Below are positions 18,565 to 27,555 of a stretch of DNA of 64,000 nt, piece by piece. A program made the translations under genes and the position numbers. The notes beneath the pieces are model-generated. The model was not told the DNA's origin. It saw only the letters and a list, made by a program, of their open reading frames with translations, and did no database searches. The DNA comes from Gammaproteobacteria bacterium (GTDB lineage Bacteria; Pseudomonadota; Gammaproteobacteria; Pseudomonadales; Halieaceae): positions 248,001-312,000 of the forward strand of contig JANSYN010000004.1 of the NCBI GenBank assembly GCA_024742415.1, read 5' to 3'. Each line of letters begins with the position of its first letter. The stretch's first letter is position 1.

Positions 18565-19890
18565 ATGCGCGATATTATCGTCACTGCTGTGGTATTCGGG
18601 TTGTTGCCCTTTGTGTTGCGCAACGCCTGGGTCGGCGTGCTCGTCTGGTCCTGGTTGGGCTATATGAACCCCCATCGCCTCGCCTGGGGTTTTGCCTATA
18701 CGTTTCCGTTTGCGCAAGTGGTTGCGCTGACGCTACTGTTCTCGATGTTGTTTACCAAGGATAAACTCGCGCTGCCCAAAAATGGCCTGGTGGTGGTGTG
18801 GGTGATATTCCTGCTGTGGATGGTTTTCTGCACCTTCTTTGCCGTCTACCCGGACATGGCGGTACTGCAGCTGGAAACGGTGCTTAAGATACAACTGGTG
18901 ACGTTTGTCACGCTATTGATGATGAACAGCATGGAGCGTGTCAACCAACTGGTTTGGGTTATCGTTTTTTCGATCGGTTTTTACAGCGTGAAAGGTGGCG
19001 GTTTCACCCTGCTCACGGGCGGCGCATTTCACGTCTATGGCCCGGTGGGTTCGTATATCTATGAGAACAACACGCTGGCTGTAGCGGTACTCATGATTAT
19101 TCCGATGATGCTCTATATTCACCGTTTTCCACCGCATCGCCTGGTCAAGCTCGCCATGCCGTGGTGCGTGTTCTTAAGCCTCGCGGCGGTGATTGGTTCG
19201 CAGTCCCGTGGTGCTCTTATAGCGATTGCCGCGGTGGGCGCCTTTTATTGGTGGCAATCCAAGAACAAAGTGCTGGCGGCGATTGTGTTCATGTTCCTGG
19301 GCCTGTTCGGTTACATTTTCATGCCTGCGAGCTGGCATGAACGCATGGCTTCAATTACTGAGTACCAGGAAGATTCGTCCGCGATGGAGCGAATACGGGC
19401 TTGGGAATTCAGCATCAAGATCGCCAACGACCGTTTCACCGGCGGTGGTTTTAACTCGTGGTCGATGGAGAACTATGCCAAGTACGTGCCCGAGGCGAAG
19501 CGTGCTTTCGTCGCGCACAGCATCTATTTCGGCGTGCTGGGAGATTCCGGCTGGGTCGGCCTGGCGCTGTTCCTGGGCGTGCTTTTCCTGGTGTGGCGGC
19601 AGCTCAACCAGATAATAGCGGTAACGCGTGATGACCCCGACAGGGAAGACTTTAATTTCCTGGCGCGGATGTTAAAGATCAGCATGATCGCCTTTATGGC
19701 CGGTGGCTCTTTCCTCAGCCTGTCCTATTTCGACCTGGCCTGGCACATCATGGCGATGACGGTGGCGATGTCGCAGCTCACACGCGCCGATGGCAGCCCC
19801 GCGCGGCAGGAAAGAACAGCAAAGCGTGGTCCGCGCAGGCGTGGTGTTCCGCAGCGTTCGCGCAGGCCAGGCATGTCGGTACGCTCATGA
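18565..19890 (+). CDS. O-antigen ligase/polymerase-like protein, XrtA-associated
   Basis: 441 residues, about ten membrane helices, with a periplasmic loop near residues 235-300 and a very basic C-terminal tail. The N-terminal LPFVLRNAWVGVLVWSWLGY and the middle GSQSRGALIAIAA match the putative O-glycosylation ligase family of exosortase A loci (Wzy/WaaL-like). Such proteins polymerise or transfer glycan from an undecaprenyl carrier in the periplasm. It may act as the polymerase of this locus, since no other Wzy candidate is present. Overlaps the next gene by 4 bp. Confidence 0.9.
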   Translation: MRDIIVTAVVFGLLPFVLRNAWVGVLVWSWLGYMNPHRLAWGFAYTFPFAQVVALTLLFSMLFTKDKLALPKNGLVVVWVIFLLWMVFCTFFAVYPDMAVLQLETVLKIQLVTFVTLLMMNSMERVNQLVWVIVFSIGFYSVKGGGFTLLTGGAFHVYGPVGSYIYENNTLAVAVLMIIPMMLYIHRFPPHRLVKLAMPWCVFLSLAAVIGSQSRGALIAIAAVGAFYWWQSKNKVLAAIVFMFLGLFGYIFMPASWHERMASITEYQEDSSAMERIRAWEFSIKIANDRFTGGGFNSWSMENYAKYVPEAKRAFVAHSIYFGVLGDSGWVGLALFLGVLFLVWRQLNQIIAVTRDDPDREDFNFLARMLKISMIAFMAGGSFLSLSYFDLAWHIMAMTVAMSQLTRADGSPARQERTAKRGPRRRGVPQRSRRPGMSVRS

Positions 19891-20870
19891 GTGCGCCTGT
19901 GCTGAACATGGCCAGCCGTGTGGCAACCCGGTTACTGCCAGCGGCCAGGCAGCAGCGGCTAACAATACTGATCTATCACAGGGTGCTGCCGCAGTCCGAC
20001 CCCATGCGGCCCGATGAGCCGACGGTGGAGGTGTTCGACTGGCAGATGCGGGTCTTGCGCCATGCCTTTAACCCGCTGTCTTTGATGGAGGCTGTGGAAG
20101 CTCTCGCCGCCGGAACACTGCCCGAGAGGGCAGTCTGCGTGACCTTTGACGACGGCTATGCGGATAACGAAACCTGTGCATTACCCATTCTGCAGAAGTA
20201 TCAGATCCCCGCGAGCGTCTTTGTCAGTACCGGTTTTCTCAACGGCGGCCGCATGTTTAACGACTCAGTGATCGAAGCGGTACGAGGGTTTACCTCAGAT
20301 TCCCTCGACCTGCGGGACCTCGGCCTGGAGGTCTACCCGCTGGTTGACTGGCCTGCCCGCCTGCGCTGCGCCGAACAGATTCTGCACGCTATCAAGCACC
20401 TGGAACCGCATGAACGATCCGCCGTGGTGGGGCAGATCACGCGCGATTCTACAGCGCTTCCCGAGGACCTGATGATGACGGATGCACAGGTCCGCAACCT
20501 GGCCGACAACGGGGTTTACATCGGTGCGCATACGGTGAACCACCCCATACTGGCCAGCACAGCGGCGGTGCAGGCGCGCGCCGAAATCGCGCAAAGCAAG
20601 CAGCAGCTCGAGGAGCTCTTGCAGCGTCCGGTGCAGGCGTTCGCCTATCCCAACGGCAAGCCCGGAGCGGACTACCGCCCTGAACACCGGGACATGGTTG
20701 GCGATCTGGGGTTCGATACGGCCCTGGCAACGCACTGGGGCGCAGCGGCGGCGGCCAGTGACCCACTGCAACTGCCGCGGTTCACGCCCTGGGACAGGAC
20801 ACAATGGCGGTTTATGCTGCGTCTGCTGTTGAACTATCGTCGACTTGACCCGCTGTTAGGGTCGTCGTAG
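19887..20870 (+). CDS. second polysaccharide deacetylase (NodB family)
   Basis: 327 residues. Metal-site motif TFDDGYADN lies at about 92-100, and GAHTVNHPILAS further on supplies the His residues. FAYPNGKPGADY matches the later conserved motif of the family. It differs from the DUF3473-type enzyme at 9527 and is closer to generic NodB/PgaB-like deacetylases. The N-terminus has no clear signal peptide, so its compartment is unsure. Last gene of the main plus-strand operon; convergent with the TPR/radical-SAM pair. Confidence 0.87.
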   Translation: MSAPVLNMASRVATRLLPAARQQRLTILIYHRVLPQSDPMRPDEPTVEVFDWQMRVLRHAFNPLSLMEAVEALAAGTLPERAVCVTFDDGYADNETCALPILQKYQIPASVFVSTGFLNGGRMFNDSVIEAVRGFTSDSLDLRDLGLEVYPLVDWPARLRCAEQILHAIKHLEPHERSAVVGQITRDSTALPEDLMMTDAQVRNLADNGVYIGAHTVNHPILASTAAVQARAEIAQSKQQLEELLQRPVQAFAYPNGKPGADYRPEHRDMVGDLGFDTALATHWGAAAAASDPLQLPRFTPWDRTQWRFMLRLLLNYRRLDPLLGSS

Positions 20871-21013
20871 AGCAGGCGGCGCTGGTCATCTACGCAAGCG
20901 AGGCTTGATTGATGCGCGGCCGCGTCAGGACGCCGTGATAATCGCCGTCAGCAGGGACACCGACAGAATGCGATTCACGATTGTATGTCTTGCCAAGGCT
21001 GTTGATTCAAGCG

Positions 21014-21925
21014 CTAGGGTTGTAGTGTGTTCTGCCCGGTAGCAGGCTCAGGGTCGGCATCAGCGGTGCGCTGTGCGGCTGCGGGTTGCAGTGCGCCGGA
21101 GGCTGCCGCTGGTGCGGAGGGCGTCGCTTCGGCCTGAGGCTCGCTGGGATCGGCCTTTGCGGCTTCCAGCTCGGCCTGGGCGTCCAGGTAGGCCTTGATT
21201 TTTTGAAGTTCCTCGGCACTGGGCTTCCATTTTCCAGCGGCGACCAGCTTGTTTTTCAGGCCTGGCAGGGTCAACCCGGCGTCATAAAGCGTGCGGGCCA
21301 TTGTCATTGCCTCATCATAGCGCTTCATTTTCACCAGTAGCAGCGCCGTGTTGTAGTGGAGCATGGCGTCGTTTGGGTAAAGCTGCAGTGCTTTGAGATT
21401 GGCTTCCAGCGCCTCGGGGAAGCGCCCCTTTTTGTGCATGTAATAGCCGTAGAGCCGGTAGGGTACGCCGTCCCTCGGGTTGTAGTTCATCGCGCGCTGC
21501 AGATAGCACTCCGCCGGTACACCGTGTTCATCTGCCGGCCACTTCTTGAACCGCATGCTGTACTGCACCGACGTATTCAGGGCGCGATGGTGGTTGGGGA
21601 AAGAGCGCAGCACAAAGTCCAGATCATCCATCATGCGGCCGGTCTTGCCGGCGATGCCCTGTTCTACCTCGGGCGGAAAGTGGGCAGTTTCGATCATGTT
21701 GAGCTTGCCCATCATGGTGTGGCGCTGCAGGTAATCAAAGGGACCACCGCCGGGCGACGGCCGCGGATTCGCGCATTTCTTTCCATCGAGTTGCTTGCCT
21801 ACCCAGGGCGCGGGTGGATTGGCGGCGTTGGCCCCCAGCGGCGCTGAGACGCCGTACACAAGCCCGGCGATCAGTACCAGCGCCATGAGCGGCGTGAAGC
21901 GTGTTGGTGCGCTGTTGGTTTTCAT
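21014..21925 (-). CDS. secreted TPR-repeat protein
   Basis: 303 residues with a signal peptide (hydrophobic about 12-27, likely cut after ANA near 34). The mature part contains a cysteine pair (Cys51 and Cys138) and TPR-like helices around 140-230 (RLYGYYMHKKGRFPEALEAN, then a second unit). It ends in a Glu/Ala/Pro-rich disordered tail. Unknown function; probably a periplasmic scaffold. It overlaps the radical SAM gene upstream by 4 bp, so the two are co-expressed and may work together, although one is cytoplasmic. Confidence 0.78.
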   Translation of the reverse strand: MKTNSAPTRFTPLMALVLIAGLVYGVSAPLGANAANPPAPWVGKQLDGKKCANPRPSPGGGPFDYLQRHTMMGKLNMIETAHFPPEVEQGIAGKTGRMMDDLDFVLRSFPNHHRALNTSVQYSMRFKKWPADEHGVPAECYLQRAMNYNPRDGVPYRLYGYYMHKKGRFPEALEANLKALQLYPNDAMLHYNTALLLVKMKRYDEAMTMARTLYDAGLTLPGLKNKLVAAGKWKPSAEELQKIKAYLDAQAELEAAKADPSEPQAEATPSAPAAASGALQPAAAQRTADADPEPATGQNTLQP

Positions 21926-23307
21926 GGGTGTATGCGGCCTTCATGCATCGCGGCATATTCCTGTTCAAAAAAGAACTGTTCCTGGCCAAACGCGGGTTTC
22001 AGATCGTCCAGCCAATAGGCCTGCTCGTCATAGGCGGCGAAGAAGGGCCGGTGCGTCCATTCGGGATTGCGGGCCTGCAGAAAGCGTAACACGAACACTT
22101 TCTCACCATGAATTTCGGCAAAGCCCTGAATCTCGACTTTACCCGGACCTGCTGACATCACCGGGCCCCTGGCGGTGCGCCCGATACCCGAGACCTGTCG
22201 AATAGCGTCCCGGTAGATTTCGAAGACGCGCACCAGCGGCACCTCGAAGTACTGGCTGGCTCCGGTGTCGCGTTCGATAAACATATAGTAGGGAATGATG
22301 CCGCAGTTAACCTGCTGCTTCCAGGTGCGCGCCCAGTCATCAGCGTTGTCATTGATGTGGGCCAGCAGCGGTGCCTGGCTGCGAATCTCTACGCCAGCGC
22401 GTCGCACCCGCTCTATAGCGGCGCGAGCAATGTCTGTTTCCATCTCGCGCCAGTGGTTGAAGTGCGCCATCAAGGCGACGTGTTTCCCGGCACGAATCAG
22501 TCTTGTGAACAGGCTGATCAATTCAGCGGCGTCGTCGTCGCTGACAAAACGCTGCGGCCAGAAGGTCAGTGCCTTTGTGCCGATGCGGATGGTACGAATG
22601 TGGTCATACTCCGGCGCTGTGAGCGGGTCAAGATAGGCGGCAAGGTGCTTGGTTTTCATCACCATCGGGTCACCACCGGTCACCAGCAGATCTGACACCT
22701 CAGTGTGCCGGGCAAGATAGCCGTGCATCGCCGCCGCTTCAGTGCTGGCCATGCGCAGGTCTTTATCGCCTACAAACTGGGCCCAGCGAAAGCAGAACGT
22801 GCAGTAGCTGTGGCAGGTCTGGCCCTGGCCGGGGAAGAACAAAACGGTTTCGCGATACTTGTGCTGCAGACCGTTGAGCTTTGTGCCGGACAGTTCGTCC
22901 AGCGGGATATTCAGCTCCATCTGGCCGGCAGGGTGGGGGTTCAGCTGAGCGCGTAACGATTTCGCCAGTGCGTGTATTTCGGCGCTGGCCGCGCCCGACT
23001 TCAGTAGCGCAGCCATTTGCTCATACATCGGGGCAGGCAGCATGGCTTTTTGCGGAAACGTCAGCTGGTACAGGGGATCTTCCGGTACTTTCGTCCAGTC
23101 GATCAGTTCCTCAATGACATAGCGATTGACCCGGAATGGCAAAATGGAAGACACCACCAGCATCTCGAAGCGTGTGTCATCTGATAGCGCCTGCAGTTGC
23201 TCAATGCGCTGCAAGTCTTTCTGGGTGTAAACCTTAAACCTGTGGCGTTCGTCGACCGCGATGACGTCGTCGAGAAAGTTATCTTCAACTGTAGTTATTC
23301 GGTTCAT
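21922..23307 (-). CDS. KamA-family radical SAM aminomutase-like protein
   Basis: 461 residues. The iron-sulfur motif C-x3-C-x2-C is at Cys165, Cys169 and Cys172 (CHSYCTFC), as in lysine 2,3-aminomutases. MAHFNHWREME and NDNADD match conserved stretches, and a PLP lysine is likely in AGPGKVEI. By eye, the two aspartates that bind the side-chain amino group of lysine (Asp293 and Asp330 in the clostridial enzyme) are not conserved; a basic residue replaces the first. The substrate may therefore be another amino acid. Minus strand, coupled to the TPR gene; no strong ribosome binding site. Confidence 0.85.
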   Translation of the reverse strand: MNRITTVEDNFLDDVIAVDERHRFKVYTQKDLQRIEQLQALSDDTRFEMLVVSSILPFRVNRYVIEELIDWTKVPEDPLYQLTFPQKAMLPAPMYEQMAALLKSGAASAEIHALAKSLRAQLNPHPAGQMELNIPLDELSGTKLNGLQHKYRETVLFFPGQGQTCHSYCTFCFRWAQFVGDKDLRMASTEAAAMHGYLARHTEVSDLLVTGGDPMVMKTKHLAAYLDPLTAPEYDHIRTIRIGTKALTFWPQRFVSDDDAAELISLFTRLIRAGKHVALMAHFNHWREMETDIARAAIERVRRAGVEIRSQAPLLAHINDNADDWARTWKQQVNCGIIPYYMFIERDTGASQYFEVPLVRVFEIYRDAIRQVSGIGRTARGPVMSAGPGKVEIQGFAEIHGEKVFVLRFLQARNPEWTHRPFFAAYDEQAYWLDDLKPAFGQEQFFFEQEYAAMHEGRIHP

Positions 23308-23838
23308 AGTCTAGGTTTGCTGGTACTCAATGGCACGGTAGTGCCGGTTAGGCAAATTCTGCCTGTTGCCCGGGCAGGCAGGACGCGCGCTGTACAACCT
23401 CCGCATGACACGCCGTGCAGGATTACCGGCGGGCGGGTGGGTAGGTGGTGTGTAACGGCTATGCATGAAAGACCACGTTTAATGACTGACTGTTAATGGC
23501 TTACAGTTCACGATTGACTATGCGTTGTCCAAACCAGCGTGCCGGAAGCCGGACGCTGGCTCTTCATCCCGGTAAATCGTCGTTCAAGCATAAATTACTG
23601 CAGGTTACTGTGCCAGTCGTACAGCGGGCTTTTTCCAGTATGAGACTTGGCGCACAAATCGGAAGATCTGTTATTTTAGGGGTTATTTCACGCCCCAAAG
23701 CCCGATGTTCGGGGTATTCAACCGCACCATACTGCAATAATATGCGCCCTGCGCCCGTGCGATTGAAGACGCCTTTTGCGGGTTGCACGGCTGCGACAAG
23801 CCGGCTTGACCGTGATCATTTGACAAGGGGATTTCGCC
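23308..23838. promoter_or_regulatory. divergent intergenic region between radical SAM gene and ACP
   Basis: A 531-bp stretch without a supportable gene. Near the radical SAM start it holds tight dyads (GGCAC/GTGCC at 23332-23345 and CTGCCTG/CAGGCAG at 23359-23381). The part next to the ACP gene is more A/T-rich, as expected for promoters, but I cannot assign a clear -35/-10 pair. AAGGGGA lies before the ACP ATG. Confidence 0.5.
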
Positions 23839-24084
23839 ATGAGTGCATTGGATGTGGCCATCAGGATACTCGCTTCGAACCTGCAGATAGACCGCGAGGA
23901 ACTGGATGCCGACACCGAGATACTCGGGAACTTTCCGGAGTTCAACTCATTGACCATTGTCGGCATTGTCAGTGCCATCGAGGAGGAACTGGACTGCGTT
24001 ATCGAAGATGACGAAATCAATACCGAGATATTTGCCACGGTGGAAGACCTGGCAGACTTTATCCAGTCCAAGTCTGAAGACTAG
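23839..24084 (+). CDS. acyl carrier protein, exosortase-associated (copy 1)
   Basis: 81 residues, very acidic. FNSLTI places the phosphopantetheine serine at Ser37, where ordinary ACPs have DSL. AAGGGGA lies 9 nt before the ATG. It is followed by the AMP-forming ligase and hydrolase 2, a trio that recurs in XrtA loci. The carrier probably holds an acyl or aminoacyl group loaded by the ligase, for transfer to the polysaccharide or a protein. A second ACP is at 34058-34312. Confidence 0.9.
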   Translation: MSALDVAIRILASNLQIDREELDADTEILGNFPEFNSLTIVGIVSAIEEELDCVIEDDEINTEIFATVEDLADFIQSKSED

Positions 24085-24198
24085 CCATTGCCATTGTATG
24101 GCCTGCAAGGTGTCCTTTGGGCGCGGCAGGCCACCTTGCCCAGGCCGTGCTGCCTTTGATAGCCAGTGTGAACCGGACGCTCCCTAGTTGAGATAAGT

Positions 24199-25800
24199 AT
24201 GTTGAACCAGAAAATACGCTTGTTACATGAACTGGTGGCGCACCGCGCCCTGTCCCATCCTGACGCTTTGGCCCTGCTGCACAAGGACGACACGCTCACA
24301 TTTTCACAGTTGCAATCCCGGGTGGAGTCTGTGGCAAGCGGGCTTGTGGCCCTTGGGCTGAATCCCGATGACCGTGTGGCAATCTACCTTCCCAAGCAGT
24401 TTGAAACCGTGATTGGTTTCTTCGCGGCGGCGGCAGCGGGCGGTGTGTCAGTGCCGGTAAATCCCATGCTGAAGCCGCAGCAGGTTGGCCACATCCTGCG
24501 CGACTGTAATGTGCGTGTGCTGATCACCTCGGCGCAGCGCCTCAAGCAACTGGAGAGTGTGATCCAGGGCTGCCCTGATCTTGAAGCGATCATTCTTACT
24601 ACTGAACGCAAGCCTGATGCGCCAGAACTGGCCACACGGCTACTGGGTTGGGACGATGTACAGGGTGACGGCTCTGCGGCGTGTCATGAGCGCATTGATG
24701 TCGATATGGCAGCCATACTCTATACATCGGGCAGTACCGGGTCGCCAAAGGGGGTTGTACTGTCTCACGCCAATATGGTTGCCGCTGCTGAGAGCAGTGC
24801 AGAGTTTTTGCGGTTGTCGCAGGCAGATCGCCTGCTCGCCGTACTGCCCCTGAGTTTTGACTATGGCTTGAGTCAACTCACCACCGCCTATTTTGTAGGC
24901 GCCTCTGTGGTGTTGATGGACTTCCTGTTGGCCAAAGAGGTGGTTGCCGCGGTGGCCAGGTATTCGATCACCGGAATCTCTGCAGTACCCCCTATATGGA
25001 ACCAACTCGCGATACTGGATTGGCCTCCCGAGGCCGTCGCCAGCATGCGCTACCTGACCACCTCGGGCGGTGCCGCGCAGCGCTCTACCTTGTTGCGACT
25101 CAAAGAGGCGTTGCCATCGACGGGAATTTACCAGATGTATGGTTTGACAGAGGCGTTTCGTTCATCTTACTTGCCGCCGGAGGAGTTCGATCGACGCCCG
25201 GGCAGCGTGGGCAAGGCATTGCCGAACGTAGAGTTAATGGTGGTCAGGCCGGACGGGTCCCGCTGTGATCCGGATGAACCCGGCGAGTTGGTGCACCGGG
25301 GTTCGCTGGTGGCCATGGGCTACTGGAATGACCCGCAGCGCACTGCGCAGCGTTTTCGTGAGGCCCCCGGACAGCCCCAGGGGATTCCTCTGCGTGAGAT
25401 GGCAGTATGGTCTGGCGACCAGATGCGTATGGATGCCGAGGGTTACCTGTACTTTGAAAGCCGGCAGGATGAAATGATCAAGACCTCCGGTTATCGCGTC
25501 AGCCCAACAGAAGTGGAGGAGGTCGTCTTCGCGTCCGGCCTGGTGACTGAAGCAGTGGCCGTTGGTGTCACGCACCCCGAGCTGGGGCAGGCCATTGTGC
25601 TGCTGGTAGAGACAGGCGCTGATGCCGACGTTGAGGTGGCGGCCATACTGAAGTACTGCCAGAAAGAACTGCCCAGTTTTATGGTGCCCGCCCATATCGA
25701 GATAGCGGCGGACTTGCCCAGAAACCCCAACGGCAAGATAGATCGCCCCAACCTGCGGGCGCGTTACTCGGACTTTTTTACCCGAGAATCCTCGCAGTAG
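24199..25800 (+). CDS. AMP-forming acyl ligase, exosortase A system-associated
   Basis: 533 residues of the ANL superfamily. P-loop ILYTSGSTGSPKG at about 173-185, core QMYGLTEAFRSSYLPP, then the C-terminal hinge FESRQDEMIKTSGYRVSPTE and catalytic lysine in NPNGKIDR. It adenylates a carboxylate and passes it to a thiol, very likely the ACP encoded 114 bp upstream. The sequence resembles both acyl-CoA ligases and amino-acid adenylation domains, so the substrate cannot be read from it. Start by GAGATAAG before the ATG. Confidence 0.92.
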   Translation: MLNQKIRLLHELVAHRALSHPDALALLHKDDTLTFSQLQSRVESVASGLVALGLNPDDRVAIYLPKQFETVIGFFAAAAAGGVSVPVNPMLKPQQVGHILRDCNVRVLITSAQRLKQLESVIQGCPDLEAIILTTERKPDAPELATRLLGWDDVQGDGSAACHERIDVDMAAILYTSGSTGSPKGVVLSHANMVAAAESSAEFLRLSQADRLLAVLPLSFDYGLSQLTTAYFVGASVVLMDFLLAKEVVAAVARYSITGISAVPPIWNQLAILDWPPEAVASMRYLTTSGGAAQRSTLLRLKEALPSTGIYQMYGLTEAFRSSYLPPEEFDRRPGSVGKALPNVELMVVRPDGSRCDPDEPGELVHRGSLVAMGYWNDPQRTAQRFREAPGQPQGIPLREMAVWSGDQMRMDAEGYLYFESRQDEMIKTSGYRVSPTEVEEVVFASGLVTEAVAVGVTHPELGQAIVLLVETGADADVEVAAILKYCQKELPSFMVPAHIEIAADLPRNPNGKIDRPNLRARYSDFFTRESSQ

Positions 25801-25882
25801 CACGCGCCAGTATGCAGGGGCCAGTGGTATCAAATAACGGGCGTGGCGTCTGCGCGTCGCTGTCCATTCAGGGAGTTGCCTT

Positions 25883-26713
25883 ATGACAGCAACAGATGTG
25901 ACACTCCAGCCGCGTTTTTTGGGCGGTGAAGGCAGTCGGCATTTTACCCTGACCTTCGAATCGCATGGCGCAGCCCGCGGACATATTGTGTTTTTGCCGC
26001 CCTTTGCCGAGGAGATGAATCGTTGCAGGGCGCTGGTGGCGCAGCAGGCCCGCGCATTTTGTGCGCTTGGGTACCACTGCACCCTGATTGACTTCTTCGG
26101 CACCGGTGACAGCGAAGGCGAACTTGCCGATGCCCGCCTTGCGCACTGGCAGCAGAACATCGACACGACTATCGATACAATTACCTCACAGTCGGCTTTG
26201 CCGGTGACACTGTGGGGGCTGCGCACGGGCGCCTTGATTGCGGCCGACTACGCATCGCGAACCGCGCGTGATATCCAGCACATACTGATGTGGCAGCCGG
26301 TCACTTCAGGCAAACGCTATGTGGTGCAACTGCTGCGCCAGCGCGTTGCGTCGCTGGCCAACAGTGGCCTGCCGGCAGAGACAACCGCACAAATTCGCCA
26401 GCGCCTGGGTGATGGTCAAACCGTGGAGGTATCGGGCTATGTTCTGGGCGGGGGCATCGTTGCGGATCTGGAATCCCTGACGCTTTCAGACACCACACCG
26501 CGCTGTGCGGGCAGCGTGTTCTGGCTGGAGCATGCGGACAGCGAAGGTGAGCCCCTGTCGGCCGGTGCCCAAAAAGCGGTCGATAAACTCGCGCAGGGCA
26601 GCACCGAGGTGCAGGTCCACACCTTCAGCGGTGCCCCGGTGTGGCAATTGCACAAGCGCGACCACGCCCCACGCCTGCTGGAGATCTCCACCGGTTTGTT
26701 CAGCCGCGACTAG
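25883..26713 (+). CDS. exosortase A system-associated hydrolase 2 (copy 1)
   Basis: 276 residues, alpha/beta-hydrolase fold. FLPPFAEEMNRCR (37-49) and GTGDSEGE (73-80) are family signatures. At the nucleophile elbow the sequence is WGLRTGA, with Arg114 where Ser, Cys or Asp is expected, so classical hydrolysis is doubtful. Follows the ligase after 82 bp and probably acts on the ACP-bound group. The paralogue at 34316 has the same arginine. Confidence 0.88.
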   Translation: MTATDVTLQPRFLGGEGSRHFTLTFESHGAARGHIVFLPPFAEEMNRCRALVAQQARAFCALGYHCTLIDFFGTGDSEGELADARLAHWQQNIDTTIDTITSQSALPVTLWGLRTGALIAADYASRTARDIQHILMWQPVTSGKRYVVQLLRQRVASLANSGLPAETTAQIRQRLGDGQTVEVSGYVLGGGIVADLESLTLSDTTPRCAGSVFWLEHADSEGEPLSAGAQKAVDKLAQGSTEVQVHTFSGAPVWQLHKRDHAPRLLEISTGLFSRD

Positions 26714-26732
26714 GGTCTCGCCCCGGTGGCCC

Positions 26733-27548
26733 TCAGGCGGTGTACTGTCCGTGCTCGCAGGCGTTGATCATTGTTTGCCTGACGCGGGTGTAAACCAGTT
26801 CCGCTTCCTCGACCAGGCCATGACTGATAGCGACAGTTTTGGTGTCATCCGCAATGCTGGTGGTGATTTGGCCGCTGCCCAGGCGTTCTGAGGTGTCACC
26901 GACACGTTCCTGTGAGGTCTTTTTCTGGATGTCATAGTCTGGACTGAGCGCAGGTGTCAAATCCAGCCACTGGGTCAGTGCTGCAAGTGTGTCTTGCGAA
27001 TCCGATACCAAAGCCTGCGCGTCCATGTAAAAGAAGCCGCTGCGCATCGACTGGGCCATGCGTTCAAGGGTGTTCAGCCGGCCGATGTAGTAGTCGGTTG
27101 CGTAGCGCGCGTCATTGAATTCATGGGAAGGGTCAACGTTCTCATAGAGCCGCAGGATGCTGGGTATGGTCTTGCCCGGTGGGCGCAGAGCGAATATGAC
27201 CTGTGAACGTGGATGATCCAGCATCTCGGTGCTGATGGCATGATCGTTGTGCAGTATCTTGTCAAACATGTACCTGAACTTTGCCTTGGGCTGTTCATCA
27301 CGAAAATACAGCAGCTTTTGTCGTACAAAGCTACGCCAGCTGTAGTAGCCCATATGCATCTCGTAGTAACCACAAATGGCCGGGTGGGAACCCATAATGT
27401 GGCCAAACAGGCTGGAGTAGGCACGCATATGACTGAGCATGAGAATGTGCTCGTGTCGTGAAAGTAATGTGTTGAATCGCCGCAGCTGTGCAACAAGGCT
27501 CATCGGGCCCGCTGCCTGCTCAGTGCTCTGTGACGGGGAAGGGCTCAC
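26733..27548 (-). CDS. sulfotransferase-like protein
   Basis: 271 residues. The N-terminal HILMLSHMRAYSSLFGHIMG resembles the PAPS-binding 5'-phosphosulfate loop, followed by a GYYEMHMGYYSW stretch; RSQVIFALRPPGKTIPSIL resembles the 3'-phosphate site. It would move sulfate from PAPS to a sugar hydroxyl. The GTG at 27548 lies 7 bp after the GT2 gene stop; Met16 (27503) is an alternative. Convergent with hydrolase 2, 19 bp apart. Confidence 0.72.
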   Translation of the reverse strand: MSPSPSQSTEQAAGPMSLVAQLRRFNTLLSRHEHILMLSHMRAYSSLFGHIMGSHPAICGYYEMHMGYYSWRSFVRQKLLYFRDEQPKAKFRYMFDKILHNDHAISTEMLDHPRSQVIFALRPPGKTIPSILRLYENVDPSHEFNDARYATDYYIGRLNTLERMAQSMRSGFFYMDAQALVSDSQDTLAALTQWLDLTPALSPDYDIQKKTSQERVGDTSERLGSGQITTSIADDTKTVAISHGLVEEAELVYTRVRQTMINACEHGQYTA

Positions 27549-27555
27549 TCGACGC

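Noticed and set aside
23331-23345. Possible sigma54 promoter TGGCACGGTAGTGCC
   Set aside because: The GG and GC elements are 9 nt apart; sigma54 needs 10. The sequence is better read as a small hairpin.
23496-24011. 171-residue plus-strand ORF
   Set aside because: It overlaps the clear ACP gene in another frame and has no domain pattern.
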